NCBI GenBank assembly: GCA_021770615.1
Contig: JAETQR010000001.1
Span: forward strand, 119,904 to 183,903
Source of the DNA: Lachnospiraceae bacterium
Lineage (GTDB): Bacteria; Bacillota_A; Clostridia; Lachnospirales; Lachnospiraceae
Length of the DNA stretch: 64,000 nt
Reading direction: 5' to 3'
Made by a program: the position numbers and the translations under genes. The notes under the pieces are model-generated. The model was given only the letters and a program-made list of their open reading frames with translations. It did not search any database and was not told the DNA's origin. This document shows positions 44,699-52,297 of the stretch, one piece after another (positions within the stretch are counted from its first letter, which is position 1; each line of letters starts with the position of its first letter).

Positions 44699-46019
44699 GA
44701 TCATTCTCCTTTTCTTTTCCGGCATCACGGATCCGAATATTCCGATACGCTTCTTTTATGAGCGAGAGGGATCCAAAAACAAAAACCGGGCAGTCCCCGT
44801 CACTGCTATCCCTGATCGCATACTGTGCTGCCTCTTTGAACGACCGGCAGTCCACTGCATGGATCTGACAGGCCTCCAGTTCCTTTGCCAGTTCTTTCGC
44901 CGGAAGTCCCCTCTCCGACCCTGGTGTAACGGTATAAACCTTATCGAAAATTCCGGTGAGAAGAGCTGCCATGGCTTTGTGCTCCTTATCTGCAAATACG
45001 CCCATGATCCCAATTTTTCTACCTGTTCCAAAATACATACGGACAGATTCCAGAAAACATTTCATGCCATCCATATTGTGCGCACCATCCACGACTACGA
45101 GCGGATTTTGCCGAATCACTTCAAATCTTCCCGGCCACGCAGCCCCGGCCAACCCGTTTCGGATCTGCTCTTTTGAAACCGGATATTTCTCTTTTAAGAT
45201 ATTGATACATTCGAGTGCAAGACAGGCATTTTCCACCTGATACAGACCGGGCAATGCAATACTCAGTTCTCCGTATTCCCCATATTCAAATAGGCTTCCT
45301 TTTAAAGAAGTTCTTTTTATCTGTATCTTTTCCCTTTTCACCGTGTACAATTCTGCCTCTTTTTCCAAACACACACCGGAAAGGATCCTCTGTACCCCTT
45401 CTTTCTTCTGACAGGTCACAGCCGGCACATGTTCTTTTATGATCCCCGCCTTTTCTCCTGCGATCTCCTCCAGCGTATTTCCAAGAAATTTCATATGGTC
45501 CATCGCCACCGGCGTGATCACTGCACAGTCTGTTGTTTTCACTACATTTGTAGAATCAAGTCTTCCTCCCATCCCGGTCTCCAATACTACGATATCTGTA
45601 TTTTGGCGGACAAATGACAGAAATGCTGCTGCTGTCCCGATCTCAAATTCTGTCGGCGTCCCCCATCCGGCCGTCCTCATTTCCTTTACTGCTTCGATCA
45701 CCTCTGTCAGTATGTCCGCCATCTCTTTTTCTGCAATATATACGGTCTTCCTATCCTGCATCCACTGGATCGTTTCCAATTCTGAGCAAACAGCCGGTGA
45801 TACATACCGGCCCACTTTATATCCCGCTTCCGCAAGTATGGAACTGATGAATGAAGCTGTTGAGCCTTTTCCATTCGTACCCGCAATATGTACAAACCTC
45901 AGTTTATCCTGCGGATCGCCAAAATGTTTCAATAACTCTGCTGTCGTCTCAAGCCCCGGCTTGATCTTTGCCCCGGACTGAATTTTCTGTATGTATTCTT
46001 TCGCCTGCCTGTAATCCAT
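44679..46019 (-). CDS. folC: Folylpolyglutamate synthase / dihydrofolate synthase
   Basis: 446 residues from ATG 46019, with GGAGAG six bases upstream; a longer open frame upstream has no ribosome site and no family similarity. It adds glutamate to tetrahydrofolates (and, in bifunctional forms, to dihydropteroate) in the cytoplasm. The ATP-binding loop HIAGTNGKGSTAS (about 44), VLETGMGGRLDSTNV and the later VVDGAHNMDGMKC are family hallmarks. First gene of a three-gene operon with a near-consensus promoter and a 5'-terminal hairpin. Confidence 0.95.
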   Translation of the reverse strand: MDYRQAKEYIQKIQSGAKIKPGLETTAELLKHFGDPQDKLRFVHIAGTNGKGSTASFISSILAEAGYKVGRYVSPAVCSELETIQWMQDRKTVYIAEKEMADILTEVIEAVKEMRTAGWGTPTEFEIGTAAAFLSFVRQNTDIVVLETGMGGRLDSTNVVKTTDCAVITPVAMDHMKFLGNTLEEIAGEKAGIIKEHVPAVTCQKKEGVQRILSGVCLEKEAELYTVKREKIQIKRTSLKGSLFEYGEYGELSIALPGLYQVENACLALECINILKEKYPVSKEQIRNGLAGAAWPGRFEVIRQNPLVVVDGAHNMDGMKCFLESVRMYFGTGRKIGIMGVFADKEHKAMAALLTGIFDKVYTVTPGSERGLPAKELAKELEACQIHAVDCRSFKEAAQYAIRDSSDGDCPVFVFGSLSLIKEAYRNIRIRDAGKEKENDHEPGNL

Positions 46020-46052
46020 ACTGTTCTCTCCTGTTTTGTGTGTTTGCATAAC

Positions 46053-46086
46053 AAAAGCATCTGGCTGATTGATTCCAAATGCTTTT
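46053..46086 (-). promoter_or_regulatory. Hairpin at the 5' end of the folC transcript
   Basis: AAAAGCATCTGG (46053-46064) pairs with CCAAATGCTTTT (46075-46086) with one mismatch. The expected transcription start is about 46085, so this stem would form the very 5' end of the mRNA; the minus-strand TTTTGTT after it also allows a weak terminator reading. Confidence 0.45.
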
Positions 46087-46091
46087 CTTTT

Positions 46092-46120
46092 ACTATATAT
46101 AAAGAGTATCCGTTTGTCAA
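46092..46120 (-). promoter_or_regulatory. Promoter of the folC operon
   Basis: Perfect TTGACA (46115-46120), 17 bases, then TATAGT (46092-46097), about 73 bases before the folC start codon. Confidence 0.75.
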
Positions 46121-46159
46121 TTCGAAAATGTGATTTAGTATTCCTTTTGCAAAAAATCC

Positions 46160-47002
46160 TCACACACCGGAGTATGCCGAATACCCTGCATCGATCGGAA
46201 GCACCACGCCGGTGATCGCACTGGCAGCCCCCTCGTCGCACAGAAAAAATACACTTCCAAGCAATTCCTCGCTCTCCACAAACCGCCCCATCGGCGTCCC
46301 AGCTAAGATTTTTCCGGCCCGGGCCGTCGGTGTGCCATCCGGGTTAAAAAGCAGAGACCGGTTCTGATCCGATATGAGAAATCCCGGAGCGATCGCATTA
46401 CAGCGAATTCCCGTTCCCGCAAAGTGTGTCGCCAGCCACTGGGTAAAATTGGAAACTGCTGCCTTCGCTCCGGAATACGCTGGGATCTTTGTGAGCGGAA
46501 CATACGCATTCATCGAAGATACATTCAGGATACATCCCGACTTTCTCTCCACCATATCTTTCGCAAAGACGAGCGTCGGCAAAAGCGTTCCCTGAAAATT
46601 CAGGCGGAACACAAAATCTACACCCTCCGGATCGAGATCAAAAAAGGTCTTCTGCCCCTCTTTTGCCTCATGCTGGTATTCGTTGTCTGTCGTCGCACGC
46701 GGATTATTGCCGCCCGCACCGTTGATCAGGATGTCACAGGGGCCAAGTTCAGACAGCATCTTCCGGCGGATCTCCTCTAACCCCTCCCGCTCAAGTACAT
46801 TGGCTTTATAGCCCTCACATATAAGTCCCTCCGCCTTTAATTCCTCCGACAGCTTTTTCACATTCTCTTCACTTAAATCCAATGCAGCCACTTTCGCTCC
46901 CGCACGGGCAAACGCTTTCGCCATCGTACCACAGAGGACACCACCTGCCCCCGTGATCACCACTACCTTATCTTTAAAATCGATCGTCATTGCCGGTTCC
47001 AT
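46160..47002 (-). CDS. uxuB: D-mannonate oxidoreductase (fructuronate reductase), SDR type
   Basis: 280 residues from ATG 47002 with GGAGG upstream, overlapping uxuA by 16 bases. Short-chain dehydrogenase motifs are present: the NAD-binding TGAGGVLCG near residue 18, NGAGGNNPRATTD, and the Ser-Tyr-Lys set (NVSSMNAY ... YSGAK). Firmicutes use this SDR-type enzyme, rather than the E. coli UxuB fold, to interconvert D-fructuronate and D-mannonate. Its partner uxuA is directly upstream, so hexuronate breakdown is the likely role. Last gene of the operon. Confidence 0.88.
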   Translation of the reverse strand: MEPAMTIDFKDKVVVITGAGGVLCGTMAKAFARAGAKVAALDLSEENVKKLSEELKAEGLICEGYKANVLEREGLEEIRRKMLSELGPCDILINGAGGNNPRATTDNEYQHEAKEGQKTFFDLDPEGVDFVFRLNFQGTLLPTLVFAKDMVERKSGCILNVSSMNAYVPLTKIPAYSGAKAAVSNFTQWLATHFAGTGIRCNAIAPGFLISDQNRSLLFNPDGTPTARAGKILAGTPMGRFVESEELLGSVFFLCDEGAASAITGVVLPIDAGYSAYSGV

Positions 47003-48078
47003 TCTTTCTTTCCTCCTTCATCCAATCTCTCCATCATATCCCAGCACCCCCACATATACATGATACCGAGCGCCCTGTCATACAGGCCATATCCCGGACG
47101 GCATTTCTCTCCCCAGATATGGCGGCCGTGATCCGGGCGGATATATCCGTCAAAACCACACTCATAATAAGCACGCATGATCTCTAAAATGCCCACATCC
47201 CCGTCACAATCCCGGTGTGAGGCTTCCGTAAAGTCCCCATTCGGAAAATGCTTTACGTTCCGTATATGTGCAAATGCAATCCGGCTGCAATACGTCCGGA
47301 TAATATCTGCCACATGATTGTTTTCATTCGCCCCAAGCGACCCGGAGCAGAGACAGAGACAATTATGCTCGTCATCCACCATGGATAAAAAACGTCCGAT
47401 CGACTCTTTATCCACTAAAAGACGCGGCAGCCCGAAAATATCCCACGGCGGATCATCCGGATGGATCGCCATTTTGATCCCGGTCTCATGGCACACCGGC
47501 ATGAGCGCCTCCAGAAAATATTTCAGGTTCTCCCACAGCTTTTCTTTTGTCACTCCCCGGTATGCCTCAAATAATTCATCCAGCTTTTCCATACGCTCCG
47601 GTTCCCATCCGGGAAACGTCATGCCATGGAGATTTTTCAGGATATAATCCGCCATCTCCTTATAATCCTGCTGGATTTTTTCTTTTTCATAAAATAATGC
47701 CGTAGAGCCGTCATCCATCGGGTGAAAAAGATCCGTTCTCGTCCAGTCAAAGACCGGCATAAAATTATATGTCACGACCTTTACCCCGAATTTGGAAAGG
47801 TTATAAAGCGTCTGCTTATAATTTTCGATATACTGGTCGCGCGATGGCAGTCCGATCTTAATATCATCGTGGACATTTACGCTCTCCACAACGTCCATAT
47901 TAAAGCCATGATCCTCGATCTGGCGGCGCATTTTTTCAATTTCCTCCACCTCCCAGATCTCTCCCGGCGCTTTATCGTGCAGAGCCCAGACAAGCCCTGT
48001 CACGCCGGGGATCTGACGGATCTGCTCCTGCGTGATACTGTCGTTTCCCTCGCCATACCAGCGAAACGTCATCTGCAT
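46987..48078 (-). CDS. uxuA: Mannonate dehydratase
   Basis: 363 residues from ATG 48078 (GGAGG seven bases upstream), the length of Bacillus-type UxuA. It dehydrates D-mannonate to 2-keto-3-deoxy-D-gluconate. Family stretches include MTFRWYGEGND ... IPGVTGLVWALHD at the start, the metal-binding HPDDPPWDIFGLPR, CLCSGSLGANENN, HIRNVKHF and YIRPDHGRHIWGE. Upstream are a GH3 enzyme, HAD hydrolase, GPH symporter and GH2 enzyme, and the SDR oxidoreductase follows, so the operon likely degrades a glucuronide. The KDG kinase and aldolase are not in the window. Confidence 0.95.
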   Translation of the reverse strand: MQMTFRWYGEGNDSITQEQIRQIPGVTGLVWALHDKAPGEIWEVEEIEKMRRQIEDHGFNMDVVESVNVHDDIKIGLPSRDQYIENYKQTLYNLSKFGVKVVTYNFMPVFDWTRTDLFHPMDDGSTALFYEKEKIQQDYKEMADYILKNLHGMTFPGWEPERMEKLDELFEAYRGVTKEKLWENLKYFLEALMPVCHETGIKMAIHPDDPPWDIFGLPRLLVDKESIGRFLSMVDDEHNCLCLCSGSLGANENNHVADIIRTYCSRIAFAHIRNVKHFPNGDFTEASHRDCDGDVGILEIMRAYYECGFDGYIRPDHGRHIWGEKCRPGYGLYDRALGIMYMWGCWDMMERLDEGGKKEWNRQ

Positions 48079-48100
48079 GAAATCCCTCCTTATCTTTTCA

Positions 48101-49885
48101 TTATAAATGTGTATCAAAAATACCGCAGAATGAGTCTACCGGATCCTTCCCGGTAAATGCCTCTTCTCCGGTCATCAGTTTCGTGACCAGTGCATCCAGT
48201 GTGGAATCCTTGCTGTCATACGTATTGATATAGGTGCGGGCCTGCGGGATATCTGCCAACACAAACGGATGTCCCACACCGATCACGACGACCGGAAGTT
48301 CAAACACATACCATGGAATCTCCCCGCCGCCCTTCGTCATTCCGAAAGACGGACGTGCAACAGGCTGAAATCCCCCGGCGATATCTACGAGCGTAATAAT
48401 TAAATCCTGATTTTCCCGGAACTCCTTAATCGGTGTTTTGCCGGCAAAATACATGTTCAAATCGGGTTTTTTCCCTTCTTTTGCCTCTTGGAGCATCTTT
48501 TCAACCGGGCTCTCATAAATAAATGCATCAAACCCCTTTGCCACGAGCTTATCACGAAGGACTTCTGCGGGAGAAGTCTTCCCGGCAAATAAAGCACCAA
48601 GTCCCGGCGCAGACAGCCCCTTTACATATACGATCATGATCCGCTTATAACGCTCCGGTGTCATCGGAAGAACTTCTTTGTCCTTGTATTTTACAAGTGT
48701 GACCGCCCGGTCAGAAATCTCTTTCTGGGTCTCCACATGCTCTTTGCAGCCGACGATCTCATGCACTTCTTCACGGGGCGGCATAAGTTCATCCTTTTTC
48801 TTTTTGTGCAATCCCATATGGGCTTTCAGCGCCAGAATGCGGTGAAGGGCGTCATCTAACCTCTCCTCCGTGATCCGCCCGTCGAGATATCCCTGTTTCA
48901 TACTGGAGAAATCTTCCTCCATCTCATTAAAGAACAAAAACATATCCACTCCGGCAGCGATCGCCGCAGGCAGCATATCACTTCGCTTCATGCGGCATGT
49001 AAGCCCCACCATATGCGATGCATCTGTAAGAACCATACCGTTAAATCTGAGTCTCTTACGCAAAAGCCCCTGAATAAGTTCCGGAGAAAGTGTCGCCGGC
49101 ATCATCTCATCATCCGTAAGCCCCGGGTTATAAAATCTGGCATAAGCGGGCTGCATAATATGTCCCACCATGATCGCGTCAAGACCGTTATCGATCAGCG
49201 TCTCATAAACCATGCCAAATGTCTTATCCCACTCCTCGCAGCTCATCGTGTTTACACTGTTTGCCACGTGCTGGTCACGAAAATCCAGTCCGTCTCCCGG
49301 AAAATGCTTGGCCGCACAGCAAAATCCCGGATTTTTATGCGCTCCGTCCAGATAAGCCTTTGCCATCCTTGCCACCCGTCCGGGATCATTGCCATATGTG
49401 CGCAGGCCGATCACAGGATTTTCCCAGTTATACATAATATCGCTGACCGGTGCAAACGACAGATTGCAGCCGATCGCTGCTGCCTCTTTATTTGCCATAT
49501 ACCCAAGCTGGTACGCATATTCTGTATTTCCCGTCGCAGCAATCTTTGTCTGGCTCCCGATCATCGTCCCGTCCGTACAGGCGCCATCGCCGCCGTTTTC
49601 CGTGTTACAGGCAATGATCAGCGGGATTTTACTGTTTTTCTGCAGGATACGGTTCTGCTCGTAAATCTCATCTGCCGTTCCCGGATTGTAGCGGATGCCG
49701 CCAATATGATAGTCATTTACCGTCATTTTCAGATAATCTTCCGTCCGGCTCGAACCCATATTAAAAAACAGCTGCCCGATCTTTTCATCCAGTGTCATGT
49801 CCCTGATCGTGTCCTCTACCCATTTACAATCCTCCTCGGACAGATAAAATGGGTTTGCTTTCATATCTACCATTGTCATCCTCAT
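48101..49885 (-). CDS. Glycoside hydrolase family 3 enzyme
   Basis: 594 residues; ATG 49885 has the GAAATGAGGA leader and ATG 49873 is also plausible. The GH3 barrel is recognisable, with AAKHFPGDGLDFRDQH (about 191) and the nucleophile Asp in GMVLTDASHM (about 288), followed by a C-terminal domain with VGHPFVLADIPQ. The DxH variant around RDQH resembles NagZ-type beta-N-acetylhexosaminidases, which use an Asp-His acid/base, more than classical beta-glucosidases. No signal peptide, so it acts on sugar brought in by the GPH symporter. It sits between a HAD hydrolase and uxuA. Confidence 0.9.
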   Translation of the reverse strand: MRMTMVDMKANPFYLSEEDCKWVEDTIRDMTLDEKIGQLFFNMGSSRTEDYLKMTVNDYHIGGIRYNPGTADEIYEQNRILQKNSKIPLIIACNTENGGDGACTDGTMIGSQTKIAATGNTEYAYQLGYMANKEAAAIGCNLSFAPVSDIMYNWENPVIGLRTYGNDPGRVARMAKAYLDGAHKNPGFCCAAKHFPGDGLDFRDQHVANSVNTMSCEEWDKTFGMVYETLIDNGLDAIMVGHIMQPAYARFYNPGLTDDEMMPATLSPELIQGLLRKRLRFNGMVLTDASHMVGLTCRMKRSDMLPAAIAAGVDMFLFFNEMEEDFSSMKQGYLDGRITEERLDDALHRILALKAHMGLHKKKKDELMPPREEVHEIVGCKEHVETQKEISDRAVTLVKYKDKEVLPMTPERYKRIMIVYVKGLSAPGLGALFAGKTSPAEVLRDKLVAKGFDAFIYESPVEKMLQEAKEGKKPDLNMYFAGKTPIKEFRENQDLIITLVDIAGGFQPVARPSFGMTKGGGEIPWYVFELPVVVIGVGHPFVLADIPQARTYINTYDSKDSTLDALVTKLMTGEEAFTGKDPVDSFCGIFDTHL

Positions 49886-49921
49886 TTCTGCAGTGTGAAC
49901 ATTCCTTCACATCTGCCTTAT
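49879..49921 (-). promoter_or_regulatory. Leader element before the GH3 gene (hairpin plus CTGCAGAAATGAGGA)
   Basis: Contains AATAAGGC, GTGAAGGAATGTTCAC and CTGCAGAAATGAGGA, the same order as in the leader at 1296..1337. It occupies the 32-base gap between the HAD stop and the GH3 start. Confidence 0.45.
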
Positions 49922-50781
49922 TTTCTTTCTTTTAAATTATCCAGAAACTCTTTTATCTTCCTATCCTGATACGTGCCGCCGTATGTGCCGTCCAGAAAAT
50001 GCGCCAACCCTTCTGTTACAAATTCATTCCAACTCTGCGCCTCGTGCCGCACCATGACCGGGTAGTAAAATACTCCGTTCTTTTTAGCCGCCTCCATATC
50101 GCCTGCTGCATCGCCGCACATCAGCACATGCTCCTTTGCATACCCATGCTCCATAAGCGCCCCGATACAGGACGCCTTGCTTCCTGAATCCTGTGCGAGA
50201 ACAACATCGACATATTCCAAAAGTTCATGTTCCTCCCACTCCTCCATGACAGCATCTCTGTTCGCACTGGACACGACTGCGAGATCGACAGACTCATGTG
50301 CCATTTTCAATGCACTGCGGACCCCTGCAAAGGGACGCTTATCCTCTCTCGGAAGCCGGTCGACAGACTGATTGACCGCAATACTCCAGTCATAGGCTCT
50401 GCGCAGGCAGGGACCTTCCCTCTGTTCCAGCTCCCGCTCCAACGCTTTATTCGATAACTCGGGCGTTTTTTCCACCCATCTCTCAAAATCATCAAGCCCC
50501 TCGATCTCCCGGTATTTTTCGTGGATCTCCCGCAGGGCTTTTGCCAGTCCCTTAAAGCGGTTGACTCCCCGCGTCATCGTATACAGATTGATCTCATTCC
50601 AACGGGCTAAAATTTCATCTTCCCATTCTTCCAGTTTCCACTCAGAGACCATACAGGGGCCAAAACAGCGAATGTGTTTGATGTCCATCGTATCCATCAC
50701 ACACCCGTCACTGTCCAGACAGATCAGAAAATCCTTCTCTTTTTTATACGTCAATAACGAATCTTTCATCGTTTTTCCCAT
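49918..50781 (-). CDS. HAD-family hydrolase of the glycoside operon
   Basis: About 287 residues. Start is uncertain: ATG 50781 (MGKTMKDSL), GTG 50799 with GGAG eight bases upstream, or ATG 50769 all fit. The nucleophile motif LICLDSDGCVMDTMD lies near residue 18, with later VVSSANRDAV, a lysine in QDSGSKASC and MCGDAAGDMEAAKKNG, so it is a complete HAD phosphatase-like protein. The cap is larger than in the two PGM-like genes at 35-37 kb. Substrate unknown; position between the symporter and GH3 suggests a phosphorylated sugar. It slightly overlaps or abuts the symporter gene. Confidence 0.8.
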   Translation of the reverse strand: MGKTMKDSLLTYKKEKDFLICLDSDGCVMDTMDIKHIRCFGPCMVSEWKLEEWEDEILARWNEINLYTMTRGVNRFKGLAKALREIHEKYREIEGLDDFERWVEKTPELSNKALERELEQREGPCLRRAYDWSIAVNQSVDRLPREDKRPFAGVRSALKMAHESVDLAVVSSANRDAVMEEWEEHELLEYVDVVLAQDSGSKASCIGALMEHGYAKEHVLMCGDAAGDMEAAKKNGVFYYPVMVRHEAQSWNEFVTEGLAHFLDGTYGGTYQDRKIKEFLDNLKERK

Positions 50782-50815
50782 TCCTGCGTCACCTGCCACA
50801 AACTCGTCTCCTTCA

Positions 50816-52228
50816 CTAATCAGCATTCCGGGCATCACGGCGTCTTGCCAGCTCTGCCACGTTTTCTGCCACACGCCTCTTATTTAACGGATAAATAAAC
50901 CACAGGCACAATGCCACAAGGATAAATCCGATCGTCGGTGCGATACAGGACAACTTAAAGATCCCTTCCGTTACGTCCGGATGAAATGCCGTAGCCTGAG
51001 AATAACCGATAAGGGAAAGCAGCGTACCGACTAACCCAGATGATAATGCCTGTCCAAGTTTCCTCGCAAAGGAATATACGGAATAGATCGTACCATCTTC
51101 CCGCACCCCGTTTTTTACCTCTGCATCATCGATCACATCCGTGATCATCGCCCAGATGATCGTATTAAAAAATCCAAGTCCGATATAGGCAAGTGTAAAA
51201 AATGCCACATATACATATGGATTTTCCGGATGGATGATCAGGCACAGGATAAATAATCCCGCAGATACGAGGCAGGATATGACGGAAAGTTCCTTCTTTC
51301 CTAATATTGTGGACAGTTTTACTGCCAGTGGCGCACAGATGACCAAAACTGCGATCGAACTTGCCAGAGAAGAAGCCGACTGCGCGGCTGCGCTTCCATA
51401 AAAATTAGGAAAGACAAATCCCGCCAGGCCCTGCATCGTCAACATCGCCAGAAGAAGGGCGATCGCTGCTGCAATGATGCCAAGGAGCGCCCGGTTTGTC
51501 AAAAGGCTCTTAAACAGCTTTCCGACATTTAGTTTCTCATTGTTTGCCGGGACTTCCACACGTTCCCGCACAAAATTCAGACATAAGATATAGCAAAGAA
51601 TGGCCAGAACACTGAATACTCCGGCGATAATTGTCATTCTGGGTCCGGAGAGTACGGTATTTCCATTGACAGTCACATACGCTACCATCGGGGTTCCGAC
51701 GCCGATCACAAGGCCGGCAAGTGTTGCGCCGATCGTTCGCCATGTAGACAGCTCCGCACGGTGTTTGGGATCTGCAGAAATGGCAGACGCCATGGAGCCA
51801 TATGGGATATTGATCGCCGTATAAAAGATCGATCCCCACAGGATATAGGTGACGACCATCCAGAACACCTTAAACCCATATGACATATCTGCGAATCCCG
51901 ACTGGTAGATCAGGAACGAGGCGATCGCCACCGGGCCGCACATGCGCCTGATCCACGGACGGAACTTACCATCCTTCCCCGGATTGGAGCGGTCGACGAT
52001 CTGCCCCATCGTGACATCCGTGACCGCATCCACAAAACGTGCCGCCATCATCAAAAGGCCGACAACCCCTGCCTCGATGCCCATTACATCCGTATAAAAC
52101 TTGAGCATAAAGCTCGAAGACAGAATAAATGTAAAATCATTTCCGAAATCTCCAAACATATACCCCAGTTTATCTCTCATGCCAAAGGGACGGACCGAAG
52201 AAACTGCTGTTTTTGAATTTGAATCCAT
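50816..52228 (-). CDS. Glycoside-pentoside-hexuronide (GPH) family cation symporter
   Basis: 470 residues from ATG 52228. It has about twelve membrane helices and the GPH signatures near the N-terminus: LGYMFGDFGNDFTF ... YTDVMGIEAGVVGLLMMAARFVDAVTDVTMGQIVDRS, then the IPYGSMASAISADPKHRAELSTWRTIGATLAG loop. It would import a glycoside or hexuronide with Na+ or H+. The immediate neighbours GH2, HAD, GH3, uxuA and uxuB make a glucuronide-like substrate likely. Ribosome site GGAGG is about eleven bases from the start, somewhat long. Confidence 0.92.
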   Translation of the reverse strand: MDSNSKTAVSSVRPFGMRDKLGYMFGDFGNDFTFILSSSFMLKFYTDVMGIEAGVVGLLMMAARFVDAVTDVTMGQIVDRSNPGKDGKFRPWIRRMCGPVAIASFLIYQSGFADMSYGFKVFWMVVTYILWGSIFYTAINIPYGSMASAISADPKHRAELSTWRTIGATLAGLVIGVGTPMVAYVTVNGNTVLSGPRMTIIAGVFSVLAILCYILCLNFVRERVEVPANNEKLNVGKLFKSLLTNRALLGIIAAAIALLLAMLTMQGLAGFVFPNFYGSAAAQSASSLASSIAVLVICAPLAVKLSTILGKKELSVISCLVSAGLFILCLIIHPENPYVYVAFFTLAYIGLGFFNTIIWAMITDVIDDAEVKNGVREDGTIYSVYSFARKLGQALSSGLVGTLLSLIGYSQATAFHPDVTEGIFKLSCIAPTIGFILVALCLWFIYPLNKRRVAENVAELARRRDARNAD

Positions 52229-52297
52229 AATAAATATTTCCTCCAATCTACTCAATAAACATAGTATTTCACAATATCCAAATAGTATTTATCTTTT

